From positions 186,001 through 250,000 of the forward strand of contig NZ_MUNY01000059.1 in the NCBI RefSeq assembly GCF_002002735.1: a stretch of 64,000 nucleotides of DNA, given 5' to 3'. Position 1 is the first letter of the stretch, and each line of letters begins with the position of its first letter. Under the pieces are notes generated by a model. The model searched no databases, had not been told where the DNA came from, and saw nothing but the letters and a program-made list of their open reading frames with translations. This document shows positions 8,277-16,691 of the stretch, in pieces. The position numbers and the translations under genes were made by a program. Source of the DNA: Algoriphagus sp. A40. GTDB taxonomy: Bacteria; Bacteroidota; Bacteroidia; Cytophagales; Cyclobacteriaceae.

Positions 8277-9779
8277 ATGCCTGTTCTCGACTTAGCCATT
8301 TTCCTTTTCTACATGGTTGCCATTGTTGGTTTTGGAGTTTCCTTTTCCTTCCGCAAAAGATCTTCCTCAGATTATACTACAGGAGGAGGCAGACTACCGG
8401 CTTGGGCCATCGGAATGTCCATCTTTGCCACGTTTGTGAGTAGCATCAGCTTTCTCGCTTATCCGGGTAATGCTTACATGACCAATTGGAACGGGTTTGT
8501 ATTCAGCCTTTCGATCCCCTTGGCAGGCTGGGTTGCAGTGAAATATTTTGTCCCGCTATTTAGAAGCCTAAAAAGTGAGTCAGCTTATTTCTATTTGGAG
8601 CAGCGATTTGGGCCTTGGGCGCGAGTCTATGCATCCATTTGTTATTTGCTTACCCAATTGGCAAGAATGGGCGCGATTCTGTATTTGCTGGCACTTCCGA
8701 TGAATACCCTTTTGGGAATGAGTATTCCTGCCATCATTGTGATTACAGGTATCAGCGTGGTGATCTATTCCATGTGGGGTGGAATCGAAGCTGTAATCTG
8801 GACAGATGCAGTACAGGGAATTATTCTGATTGGCGGGGCTTTAGCATGTGTTTTTGTGATTTTCTTCGAAATTCCGGGTGGGGCATCTGAGGTTTTCAGA
8901 ATCGCCAATGAATCGGACAAGTTCAGCTTTGGAAGCTACGACCTGGACTTCACGACCTCGACTTTCTGGATGATTTTGGTTTATGGGCTTTTCATCAATC
9001 TTCAGAATTTCGGAATCGACCAGAGTTATGTGCAGCGCTATCTGACTGCCAAAACAGAGAAGGAAGCCAAAAAGTCCACCTGGTTGGGAAGCTTGCTTTT
9101 CGTGCCGGTTTCTTTGGTCTTTTTCTTTATCGGAACTGCCTTGTTTGCATTTTACCAAGCCCAGCCGGATTTGCTTCCTGCAGGGACACCGGGTGATAAA
9201 GTGTTCCCCTATTTTATCGTAAACCAGCTTCCAGTCGGCTTTACCGGGCTTTTGATTGCCTCCATTTTTGCTGCGGGTATGAGCACCATTTCCACCAGTA
9301 TCAACAGTTCGGCAACTGTCATTCTATCTGACCACTTCAGAAAATACATCCACAAAGACCCATCTGACAAGCTTTCCCTTCGTGTCCTGCGTGGAAGTGC
9401 CTTGGGTATGGGATTGCTTAGCATCGTGGTAGGATTGGCGTTTAACGGTGTCACCAGTGCACTGGATGCATGGTGGGCGCTTTCTTCCATTTTCAGCGGG
9501 GGAATCCTGGGACTTTTCCTTTTGGGATTGCTTTCCAAAGCCAAAAACCCACAGGCTGTCACTGCGGTAATCTTGGGAGTTTTAGTCATCGGATGGATGA
9601 GCCTATCAACAGTTTTGATCCAAAACGGCCTTCCGGAAACCCTGGCCAATCCGCTTCATACCAATATGGCGATTGTAATGGGAACCCTGACGATATTTAT
9701 CGTAGGCTTCTTGCTGACTTGGATGAGAAAAAAAGGCCAACCCGAAAAGAAAACTGAGGCATCTGTCCTGCAGGGATGA
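8277..9779 (+). CDS. Sodium:solute symporter (SSS family)
   Basis: About 500 residues from ATG 8277 (MPVLDLAIFLFYMVAIVGFG); a TTG further upstream (8220) would add a poorly fitting leader. About 13-14 hydrophobic segments are seen. Typical SSS features are SSSDYTTGGGRLPAWAIGMSIFATFVSSISFLAYPG split over the first two helices, YSMWGGIEAVIWTDAVQG in the fifth, GIDQSYVQRYLTAKTEKEAK, and the sodium-site helix with SIFAAGMSTISTSINSSAT. It imports a small organic solute with Na+. Its position after the sialidase-like and aldolase genes suggests the solute is the sugar acid released by them (sialic-acid-like), but the sequence alone does not fix this. Confidence 0.9.
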   Translation: MPVLDLAIFLFYMVAIVGFGVSFSFRKRSSSDYTTGGGRLPAWAIGMSIFATFVSSISFLAYPGNAYMTNWNGFVFSLSIPLAGWVAVKYFVPLFRSLKSESAYFYLEQRFGPWARVYASICYLLTQLARMGAILYLLALPMNTLLGMSIPAIIVITGISVVIYSMWGGIEAVIWTDAVQGIILIGGALACVFVIFFEIPGGASEVFRIANESDKFSFGSYDLDFTTSTFWMILVYGLFINLQNFGIDQSYVQRYLTAKTEKEAKKSTWLGSLLFVPVSLVFFFIGTALFAFYQAQPDLLPAGTPGDKVFPYFIVNQLPVGFTGLLIASIFAAGMSTISTSINSSATVILSDHFRKYIHKDPSDKLSLRVLRGSALGMGLLSIVVGLAFNGVTSALDAWWALSSIFSGGILGLFLLGLLSKAKNPQAVTAVILGVLVIGWMSLSTVLIQNGLPETLANPLHTNMAIVMGTLTIFIVGFLLTWMRKKGQPEKKTEASVLQG

Positions 9780-10149
9780 TCGAAGATTAAAGCCTAATAA
9801 AAAGGGTAGATATCGGAAGAAGATTTCTCTCCCCCGATTCAAATTCATCAAAGAACTCCCATTGCCGAATGTCAAAAACTCAAGCGTATCTGAGGAAGTG
9901 ACCTCACCCAAATCCCCGCGAGATCTGTTGAGGGTTCCGGATCATTTTTATCTATGCAACCAATCACGTCAAAAAGGAGAATTGCTTTGAGTCTGCGATT
10001 CATTGATCTGAAATAGCGAATTGAAAATAATTTCAATCACCACGAAACCTTCGATGAGGGGGAACAAAACAACTGACTGACGCGAATCCTTTACTATTGG
10101 GTAAAGTAAGACCTTGCGCCAGTCAGGTATTAAGTTTTATCAAATATTC
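9780..10149. other. Intergenic region between convergent genes
   Basis: About 370 bp between the symporter stop and the end of the minus-strand lipoprotein gene. I see no credible coding frame. It holds the long imperfect hairpin described at 10073-10126 and otherwise unremarkable sequence. Confidence 0.6.
10073..10126 (-). terminator. Long imperfect hairpin, probable terminator of the minus-strand lipoprotein gene
   Basis: Outer arms CTGACTGACGCGAA (10073-10086) and TTGCGCCAGTCAG (10114-10126) pair with one mismatch and a one-base bulge, and an inner CTTTAC/GTAAAG stem (10089-10094 with 10101-10106) extends it. On the minus strand it is followed by a T-rich but not pure T stretch. It lies just after the stop at 10150. 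Confidence 0.5.
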
Positions 10150-10716
10150 TTAAAATATTCCACAATCTGGGGCTTCATATAGATCAACCACAGCCAATTG
10201 ACATGTAGGATTAGCTGAGAAGCTAGCGGAAACATCCACACCTACACCTGTCGGAGGCAAGCCAAATACATTAACTGTTTGAGGAGAGTTACCAATTGGG
10301 AACGAGGTAATTACGCCATCTATTGAAACGTCCAGTGTGCCTGCCGGTGGTGCGTTTTCATAAGTGATACGAAGTTGCAAATCGTAGGTCGGAAGAGGAT
10401 CTGTACACGTAGCGTTAAGAAGTTCAAAACTAATAATACTACAAGCATCTTCGCAGTTATTGGCACCAGGATTAACGCCTGGATTTGTGTCATCACAATC
10501 TACCTCGCTACAGGAATTGTCAATATCGAAATATCCATCATTATCTTTATCAACTGCATCTCCATGCGCCTGGTGCACAGGCACAGCGTGGAAGTCAATC
10601 AAAATAATTTTACCCTTGTGGCAGATCTTTACTTTATGATCTTTTTCGCAGCTTGATAAGAATAGCATAGAACACAATGCAAGAAGGGATAGGCGGGTTA
10701 GAAATAGAGTTCTCAT
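10150..10716 (-). CDS. Lipoprotein with a MopE-like metal-binding motif
   Basis: 188 residues. A signal sequence ends in a lipobox (LFLSSC, Cys23). Next comes a short CHKGKIILIDFHAVPVHQAH segment, seen in many Bacteroidota surface proteins, then DKDNDGYFDIDNSCSEVDCD followed by DTNPGVNPGA. The latter is the Asp-rich MopE / thrombospondin-type-3-like calcium loop with paired Cys. The C-terminal half is a beta-rich domain with several Cys (NATCTDP, PTCQLAV, APDCGIF). It is probably a surface or periplasmic Ca-binding protein of unknown function. It stands alone, with a hairpin downstream. Confidence 0.75.
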   Translation of the reverse strand: MRTLFLTRLSLLALCSMLFLSSCEKDHKVKICHKGKIILIDFHAVPVHQAHGDAVDKDNDGYFDIDNSCSEVDCDDTNPGVNPGANNCEDACSIISFELLNATCTDPLPTYDLQLRITYENAPPAGTLDVSIDGVITSFPIGNSPQTVNVFGLPPTGVGVDVSASFSANPTCQLAVVDLYEAPDCGIF

Positions 10717-10988
10717 AGTTTTGATGGTTTATGGTTGAAGATTAAACTATAGACTATTTTCTTCGGGTAAAAAGTACTCATCAACTGAGGAGGAAGAATC
10801 AATGTATTGATCCAACCCCGAGTGATATTCTAAGTTACCGGATTCTCGCGTTATTTCAAACTCACAGAAACCTGATATTGAGGAAGTTGTGTTAATTTAT
10901 TCGTTATCCTAGAGCCTTGCAAATAAAAAATTTGCCGTCGTCCCCAGTAGAGCGTACAATCGCTTCGGGTTAGAATTCTTTTACTACA

Positions 10989-12413
10989 CTAAAAAATCCA
11001 CCACTCCGCCTTAACGCCCATGTAATAGCCCCATCGCTCAGGGCCAACGAATTGCAGATAGGGACTGTAGAGGCTTTCGCTCGCATTTTCGTTGTAACGT
11101 GCCAAACTGAAAACAAAGCGGAGATGTGGCCGTGCCCAAACACTCCGTTCGCCGGAGGTGGACAAGGTGGGAGCAAGGGACAATTTCCCCATTGCATTCA
11201 CGGGCTGGTCTCCATCTTGGCGCTGAGAGTAATGCAACTCCGACAACAGGTGAAAATTGTCGCTGATGTACCAGGTGCCCCGCCCGCCGATGGTAAAATC
11301 TTCCTTTCGGTTGAACACTTCTTTTCCAAAGAAAGTCTCCGCCTGATCATTGGATGCGGCAGCCCCTTTGCTTTGATTGTAGATCACATAGCCGTTGAGC
11401 GAAAAGTGAGGAGATATATTCATCAGAAAATGCTCTACAAGTGACCAGCTGTAGGCGTTGCGAAAGCTTTGATCCACCAGGTCCGGCGCTCCGAAAGTTA
11501 GCCAGGTACGGGACACACCACCATCCCCGCCGTTGGCGATTCCACGCCCATAGCGTAGGCTCAGGTCATTAAAGGATCCGCTCAAAAATTTCGGCAGATT
11601 GCGATTCAATCTGGCTCCCAGCACATATCCGTTGTCTCCGGGATAAGCCAGATCGGGAAGTGTGTCGGTATTGTCGGGATTTCCCATCCTGTGAAACTCG
11701 CCAAGAAAGGTGAGTTTAGAATTTTCAGAAAGTGCCAAATCATGCTCCACAATCATTACGGTCCGTTGGCGAAGTGCCAAGGCAGGTGTTCCTGTTTTGA
11801 TGTTCAGGTAGAAATAGGGTGGCACAGTGGAAGAGGTGTCGGTTGAGGCGACGAATAAGGCTGAAAACCGGGTTCTATTTTTCCACTCAATCCCAAAGCC
11901 TTGCCCGGAATGATCGTTGAAATAAAAGTGATCTGCAATATGGACATCTGCTCCCCGGTACAACCGACTGCCCACCCATAAGTTGATCAGGTCTTTCTTT
12001 CCAACTCCGTTCACCTCCACATAGAGTTCGGGGATAGCGAGCGTTAGTCCTCCGGTACTTGTCGTTGTACTGTTGCCAAAAAGCGATAGGCTGTTTGACC
12101 AGACGGCAAAACGAGTATTGACCGTCACATTCATACTGTCGCCTTTCACCAGAGGAGAAAAGTCTATCCCCGTAGCCAGCTCGAGGTAGTCCTGCTCTTC
12201 CATCCTTCCGCCAATGCTACCCATGTTGTTGAGATTCAGTCGGCGGCCAATGGAGCCTTCATTGACAAATGACCAGTCTGCACCAACTCTGCCATAGGAA
12301 CCGATATAGAAGTTTTTATAGGTTGCCTTTTGATAAGCGATTTGCGCTTCGCAAATCGAACTCAGCATCGGAAAAGTCAGGAGTGACAGGCAAAAAACTA
12401 AATGTCGATTCAT
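10989..12413 (-). CDS. LamB-like carbohydrate porin
   Basis: 474 residues with a signal peptide (cleavage near ICEAQ). Motifs match the LamB/maltoporin family: GSYGRVGADW, GSIGRRLNLNNMGSIGGRME, and GSRLYRGADVHIADHFYFND followed by HSGQGFGIEW, which parallels the GKRFY..DVH..D.YYW..SG.GAG segment of maltoporin. The last residue is Phe (VKAEWWIF), as usual for beta-barrel proteins handled by the BAM complex. It should form an 18-strand trimeric sugar-selective channel in the outer membrane. No sugar genes are immediately next to it, apart from the symporter block 1.2 kb away on the other strand. Confidence 0.82.
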   Translation of the reverse strand: MNRHLVFCLSLLTFPMLSSICEAQIAYQKATYKNFYIGSYGRVGADWSFVNEGSIGRRLNLNNMGSIGGRMEEQDYLELATGIDFSPLVKGDSMNVTVNTRFAVWSNSLSLFGNSTTTSTGGLTLAIPELYVEVNGVGKKDLINLWVGSRLYRGADVHIADHFYFNDHSGQGFGIEWKNRTRFSALFVASTDTSSTVPPYFYLNIKTGTPALALRQRTVMIVEHDLALSENSKLTFLGEFHRMGNPDNTDTLPDLAYPGDNGYVLGARLNRNLPKFLSGSFNDLSLRYGRGIANGGDGGVSRTWLTFGAPDLVDQSFRNAYSWSLVEHFLMNISPHFSLNGYVIYNQSKGAAASNDQAETFFGKEVFNRKEDFTIGGRGTWYISDNFHLLSELHYSQRQDGDQPVNAMGKLSLAPTLSTSGERSVWARPHLRFVFSLARYNENASESLYSPYLQFVGPERWGYYMGVKAEWWIF

Positions 12414-12629
12414 TTTGGGTTGGAGTAGGACTAAAAATAGTTGATCTGGAGGAAAGACTCAACTGGAACTCCGCGATGAGTACCGAAAGTCGAATAAATC
12501 GGACATTAAAAAAAGAAGCATTGAACGCCGGTATCTGCGATTCAATCGGTCCAGCGCTTCCGGTAGTATGGGTTCAGCTAACCCTCTATTTTTCTACCCA
12601 AGTATTTTACTCAAAAGAAAAAATGATCT

Positions 12630-13040
12630 CTATGCCCCATTAAGCAGCATCCACGATGTCCCGAATTTATCACGGAGCATGGCAAATCGATTCGCAAAAA
12701 AAGTCTTTTCCAGCTTCATAAAAATTTCACCATCAGTGGAAAGCAGCCTATAGATTTCTTCTGTTTTCTCTGGCGTATCAATTCTAAGCGTCAAATAGGC
12801 GCTGCGCATGGGCTCGGCATTCACCACGTCGGCCCCCCTGACCAGAGTACCACCAATCTCAATGATTGCATGGAGGATTGGTCTCTCCCATTCTTTTGGG
12901 AAATGGGGAAGCTGTTGGGGATGGGGCATCATCATGGATATCTTTCCACCAAGATGCTCCTCGTAAAACCGGAAAGCTTTCTCGCAATGTCCCGGATAGT
13001 TGATATAGATATCAAGTTTCATCAATGGATCGGCATTCAT
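12630..13040 (-). CDS. VOC family protein (PhnB-like)
   Basis: 136 residues, small enough for one VOC module pair. It starts with MKLDIYINYPGHCEKAFRFY (Met at 13022 is an alternative start and fits the family better than 13040), followed by HLGGKISMMMP and a C-terminal DKFGTSWMLL, as in PhnB/glyoxalase-like proteins. Members are metal-dependent or metal-free and catalyse or bind diverse small molecules; function cannot be assigned further. It lies in a cluster of short single-domain genes on the minus strand. Confidence 0.8.
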   Translation of the reverse strand: MNADPLMKLDIYINYPGHCEKAFRFYEEHLGGKISMMMPHPQQLPHFPKEWERPILHAIIEIGGTLVRGADVVNAEPMRSAYLTLRIDTPEKTEEIYRLLSTDGEIFMKLEKTFFANRFAMLRDKFGTSWMLLNGA

Positions 13041-13122
13041 GGCGTAATTTTTTTCTAAAATTCTCAGTGAGATTGAGTTCTCGATTCCAGGTTATCCGAA
13101 CTCATAGAGTCCCTGCCCTACC

Positions 13123-13536
13123 CTAGATATCCAATAGTGCCGTGAGCTCATCGGAACTGATCGGCGCTGAGGTATGCTGATGGATCACTTTCCATCCCTC
13201 TTCAAATTTTAAGAATCCAAGGGTAATTCTATTCTTCATACTTCTTAAAACAGCACCTTCGCTTGAAATTGCCTGAAACAGAATCAAGGCACTCGCAAAT
13301 CCCACATTTCCTGACTGATGGATTTTCACCATTTCAAATTCAACTTTAACTTTTTCTTCGCCCAACGAACCAAGCCAGTCTATGATGATCTTATTCCATT
13401 CTGATGGATTCGAAATGTAACCTTGATCCCACAAATCAAAAATAAGGGTATGCTCATCGTAAAGATTGATCATAGATGAGGTGTCCTTATCCCAGGCAGA
13501 TTTTTGATAGATTTTGAAAAAGTCTTCAATTTCCAT
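13123..13536 (-). CDS. SnoaL/NTF2-like protein (DUF4440-type)
   Basis: 137 residues. An N-terminal helix pair (IEDFFKIYQKSAWDKDTSSMINLYDEHTLIFD) is followed by a curved sheet ending in RITLGFLKFEEGWKVIHQHT, the typical finish of SnoaL_3/SgcJ-like NTF2 folds. These are small dimeric proteins with a ligand cavity, often of unknown function. There is no signal peptide. Neighbours are similar small genes; no operon partner clarifies its role. Confidence 0.75.
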   Translation of the reverse strand: MEIEDFFKIYQKSAWDKDTSSMINLYDEHTLIFDLWDQGYISNPSEWNKIIIDWLGSLGEEKVKVEFEMVKIHQSGNVGFASALILFQAISSEGAVLRSMKNRITLGFLKFEEGWKVIHQHTSAPISSDELTALLDI

Positions 13537-13611
13537 AAGTCAATTTTTATACTTTGATGGATGTTTTTGCAGTGCTGACTCCGATTCTAATCCTTGTTCG
13601 TGGCCAAGATA

Positions 13612-14058
13612 TCAGGGCTTGATTTTATGATTTAAGTCCGCTATGATTTTTTCAAGCCGCTTAGTTAGAGTCTCTTCTGTCTTGGCGGTTTCTATCAATG
13701 CAACAATCTTCTTTTTATTACTTGGAGCGAGTGTGTCAAAAAACTCTTTTGCTATTTCATTGTCTTTAAGTCTGGCTGACAAAGTTTCAGGAAGTTCTAC
13801 GGTTCGTGGTTGTTCGTCCAAATCGATATTGACTTCAACTGTTTCACCACCTACAACTTGAACATTTTTACGATGTTCACTGCTTAGAGGAATGAGGAAT
13901 TTACCTTCCATTACCCCCACGGTGCTTCTGTATGAGTGGTTTTTGATTTCAACCAAAACAGGCGGCCGTTTACCTGCACCCAATTGCTCAATTACAGCTT
14001 CAGGAACTTCGATTCCCAAGTTGTTTCCTCTTTGAAAAATTGTTGTCTTAAATTTCAT
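13612..14058 (-). CDS. DUF1905 / YdeI (OmpD-associated) family protein
   Basis: 148 residues from ATG 14058 (MKFKTTIFQRGNNLGIEVPE); an upstream open extension to 14172 looks unlike the family. The first half (about 1-85) matches the DUF1905 beta-barrel (GIEVPEAVIEQLGAGKRPPV, GKFLIPLSSEHRK). The second half (about 90-148) matches the OmdA/YdeI helical tail (LPETLSARLKDNEIAKEFFD, LAPSNKKKIVALIETAKTEE, TLTKRLEKIIADL). Related proteins are called bacteriocin-protection proteins, but the biochemical basis is poorly known. A second YdeI-like gene, with a different N-terminus, is at 54993. Confidence 0.82.
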   Translation of the reverse strand: MKFKTTIFQRGNNLGIEVPEAVIEQLGAGKRPPVLVEIKNHSYRSTVGVMEGKFLIPLSSEHRKNVQVVGGETVEVNIDLDEQPRTVELPETLSARLKDNEIAKEFFDTLAPSNKKKIVALIETAKTEETLTKRLEKIIADLNHKIKP

Positions 14059-14390
14059 AACGCTTCGGTCTTCGGTCAACGGTCTTCCAGCACCAATTTT
14101 TATCATAAAAGTATCAGGAATACATCTAAAATCGAGTTGTCTAAACGACAAATTCAAGGCCGTTTGCGACACAATAGTTCAACCGTCGCAGGTTACCCAT
14201 TAGCCGGTATGTCGCCGAGCAGGACACTACTGAGGCGCGAGCATCCTGTTGAGGGCAGTGTCCCAATGATCCAGGTTTCGAGGTACGTGATCCAAGTATT
14301 GATCTGCCGCAATTGGCCCGCTAGAATGCCGTGTTTACAACCGTTTTTCTATTTTAGAATAGAATAAGTTTACTATCAAAACACGAACCT
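14059..14390. other. Intergenic region between divergent genes, with a hairpin
   Basis: About 330 bp between the DUF1905 gene (minus) and the SDR gene (plus). No convincing coding frame. It holds an inverted repeat GGACACT/AGTGTCC at 14222-14228 and 14257-14263 with a 28-base G/C-rich loop; no T run follows. Promoters for both genes should be here but I cannot point to one. Confidence 0.5.
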
Positions 14391-15200
14391 ATGCTTCTGA
14401 AAAATAAAAATGCCGTAATCTATGGCGTCTCCGATTCAATGGCCGGAGCATTTGGCCGTGCCTTTGCCAAGGAAGGCGCCAGCGTTTTTCTGACCGGCCG
14501 TTCCCTTGAAAAAGTAGAAAAAGTCGCGAATGAGATCATCGCAGCCGGTGGAAAAGCCGAAGCCGCACAGGTTGATGCCTTAAATGAAAAAGAAATTGCT
14601 GACCATCTGGGGACAGTGGTAGCAAAGGCCGGTACCGTTGATATTTCATTCAACGGAATTGGCGTTCAGGATATTCAGGATATTCCACTGATTGACATGT
14701 CCCTTGAAGATTTTGTGCGGCCAGTTGCCATTGCGATGCAAACGCAATTTCTGACCACCACCGCGGCAGGCAGAATCATGGTAAAGCAAGGATCCGGTGT
14801 CATTCTTTCACTCACCGCTACACCCGGTGGTATAGGATACCCGCTCGTGGGTGGCTTTGGCCCGGCATGCTGCGCGATCGAAGGTTTTTCAAGAGGTCTG
14901 GCAACTGAACTCGGGCCACATGGTGTCCGTGTGATCAATATCCGGTCGGCGGGATCTCCTGATTCACGTCCGTTTCGGGATGCTCTGGCCAATGATCCGG
15001 ATGCGGTGCATGACTTTCTTACGAAGCTGGAAGACGATACCATGCTGAAACAATTGCCCATGATGGCCGACATTGCGAATGTGGCACTTTTTCTCGCTTC
15101 GGATTTAGCAGACAAGATCACCGGTGTGACGATCGATGTCACTGCAGGCACAACCAATGGGTTGAATTATAAAATTCCCGCAATTCCATTTGTCAGCTAG
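14391..15200 (+). CDS. SDR-fold protein lacking the usual catalytic Tyr and Lys
   Basis: 269 residues of Rossmann type. The nucleotide-binding loop is YGVSDSMAGAFGRAF (11-25) rather than TGxxxGxG. LTGRS (35-39) and NGIG (88-91) fit the NAD(P) motifs, and ATELGPHGVRVINI (171-184) is a normal SDR helix/strand. Where YxxxK should stand, the sequence reads GGFGPACCAIEGF (154-166), with Phe and Cys in place of Tyr and Lys. The usual Ser region reads VILSLTATPGG. So it keeps the fold but may not be a standard oxidoreductase; FabI-like alignments do not restore the Lys either. Its stop codon shares a CTAG palindrome with the convergent GNAT gene. Confidence 0.85.
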   Translation: MLLKNKNAVIYGVSDSMAGAFGRAFAKEGASVFLTGRSLEKVEKVANEIIAAGGKAEAAQVDALNEKEIADHLGTVVAKAGTVDISFNGIGVQDIQDIPLIDMSLEDFVRPVAIAMQTQFLTTTAAGRIMVKQGSGVILSLTATPGGIGYPLVGGFGPACCAIEGFSRGLATELGPHGVRVINIRSAGSPDSRPFRDALANDPDAVHDFLTKLEDDTMLKQLPMMADIANVALFLASDLADKITGVTIDVTAGTTNGLNYKIPAIPFVS

Positions 15201-15712
15201 AGTTTGGGAGGCTTGAGCACTTGCTTCCGATTCAATTCAAAGACGAAACAGACGGCTCCGTTAAACTCTCTTTCTTCGATCTTTTCAAAACCCAACCTTT
15301 CATAAAACCGGTGCGCATCGGTGTTTGTCTTCAAAGGATCAATCAGAATCCCACTTACCGTAGGATTGCGAAAGCATCGTTCGATGGCAAGATTCATCAT
15401 CATTGTTCCGTATCCCCTATTCAGGTTCTTTTCTTCACCTATCCAAATATCAATAGCTCTTTTATCCTGCCCGACTTCTCCCCAATATTGAGTTTCTTCA
15501 GTAAAAGGATCAATGATTTGCAAAAAGCCGATTGGTTCTCCATCCAGTTCGGCGATCAGCTGTTCTCTCCATTCCGGATTCCGGGTCAACTCTACTTCCC
15601 AGTTCCAGTCGTCATCCGGGTCACTGTCGATTACATGTTGCTTTGCGTCCCAATATTGGAGTAGTTCAAGGTCATCTATTGTAGCGGGTCTTAATGTTAT
15701 CATTTTCTCCAT
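15197..15712 (-). CDS. GNAT acetyltransferase, AAC(6')-like
   Basis: About 171 residues from MEKMITLRPATIDDLELLQY (ATG 15712; the Met at 15703 is an alternative). Motif A of GNAT enzymes is NRGYGTMMMNLAIE, and the following IDIWIG and ILIDPLKTNTDAHRFYERLG segments closely parallel those of aminoglycoside 6'-N-acetyltransferases and IucB-like proteins. It should transfer an acetyl group from acetyl-CoA to an amine. Whether the substrate is an aminoglycoside is unknown, and chromosomal relatives often are not resistance enzymes. It ends tail to tail with the SDR gene, with 4 bases overlapping. Confidence 0.82.
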   Translation of the reverse strand: MEKMITLRPATIDDLELLQYWDAKQHVIDSDPDDDWNWEVELTRNPEWREQLIAELDGEPIGFLQIIDPFTEETQYWGEVGQDKRAIDIWIGEEKNLNRGYGTMMMNLAIERCFRNPTVSGILIDPLKTNTDAHRFYERLGFEKIEEREFNGAVCFVFELNRKQVLKPPKL

Positions 15713-15868
15713 TTTTATACTGACTACAAACAATGTCTGCCACGCGACGAATTGGCAATGAGAGGGATTTTTAGCACAAAAGTCAGCAGAATTGGCGCCA
15801 TTGAACCTAGCAAAGTGGATGGCGGATTTGGGCAATAATTTGGAGTCAGTTGCTTCCCTGCCCAGAGT

Positions 15869-16117
15869 TTATTTCAAATTCCGCTCCTTTAGTAGCTGCT
15901 CCAATGCTTTGTCTTTTTTAGACCCATTAAACAATTTGTATGCAATAAACAGGGGAATCAGTGTAAGAAGTCCCCAACTGTTTTTTACAACACTGTAGAT
16001 CACGACCCCAATCATAAATCCAATCAATCCCGCATTGAGTAGGGCCGAAGATTTCATCTTCTTTGCTTCGTCTAACAGCTCTTGATCTGTTAATTCTGAC
16101 AACTCTTTTTCTTTCAT
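15869..16117 (-). CDS. Small membrane protein of unknown function
   Basis: 82 residues. A charged N-terminal helix (KEKELSELTDQELLDEAKKM) is followed by two hydrophobic segments (about 28-46 and 48-63, with SWGL between) and a basic tail ending KALEQLLKERN. This shape (short helix, two TM, charged tail) is common among small Bacteroidota inner-membrane proteins. I do not recognise a named family. The same frame is open without a start codon for about 51 codons upstream (see findings). Confidence 0.65.
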   Translation of the reverse strand: MKEKELSELTDQELLDEAKKMKSSALLNAGLIGFMIGVVIYSVVKNSWGLLTLIPLFIAYKLFNGSKKDKALEQLLKERNLK

Positions 16118-16270
16118 TAAATAGGTTTTTATGTTTTCGCAAAAGGTCCGGAAGCAAAGAACCTGACCGATTTCCTTAAAAAAAAATTCGGAGCAGAGAG
16201 TGTAACCACTTTTCTTACAGGCTTTGCAAGCTGCACAAAATCTATCTGTGGTGCTCCCAATAATTAATAC

Positions 16271-16636
16271 TCAATCCAATTCAGTAAAAATTACCTTTCC
16301 GTCACTTTCAATTTTGGAAACGTGTCGCATCGAATTAGTCGGATTCAAAGGAGTCCAATAGTCAGGGTACTTGATTCTTACCTCCTTGTTCGTTAATTCA
16401 GCTCGCATTTTCTCCAAATCCAGTCCTCTCTCAAGTCCTCGATTAACGTAGAATTCTGTGTCAAGTCCATTCAACTTAACTACAACATCCTTGGTACCTG
16501 CTTCATAAATCTCACTAACGGTCCCTTTCAAAATTAAGCAGTCTTTCTCCTCAGGGATGGGTACAGGCCGAAAAGCTAAAACTCCAAATCCGAGGAACAA
16601 TAGCCCGATTATCATCATCCAATTTCCTTTCTTCAT
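16271..16636 (-). CDS. Hypothetical membrane-anchored protein
   Basis: 121 residues. It has an N-terminal membrane anchor or signal (MKKGNWMMIIGLLFLGFGVL) and a small beta-rich soluble domain (LILKGTVSEIYEAGTKDVVV, LNGLDTEFYVNRGLERGLD, and a KYPDYWTPLNP segment). The TPLNPTNSMRHVSKI part suggests an OB-like or ligand-binding beta fold, but I recognise no family. It is probably periplasmic and tethered. Confidence 0.65.
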   Translation of the reverse strand: MKKGNWMMIIGLLFLGFGVLAFRPVPIPEEKDCLILKGTVSEIYEAGTKDVVVKLNGLDTEFYVNRGLERGLDLEKMRAELTNKEVRIKYPDYWTPLNPTNSMRHVSKIESDGKVIFTELD

Positions 16637-16691
16637 ATTTCAGATAATTAATTTGTTAGCGGTCACTGATTGGCACTTTATAATTAGCTGA

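Noticed and set aside
15197..15712. Aminoglycoside resistance gene
   Set aside because: The motifs resemble AAC(6') enzymes, but chromosomal GNAT relatives often have other substrates; only the family is supported.
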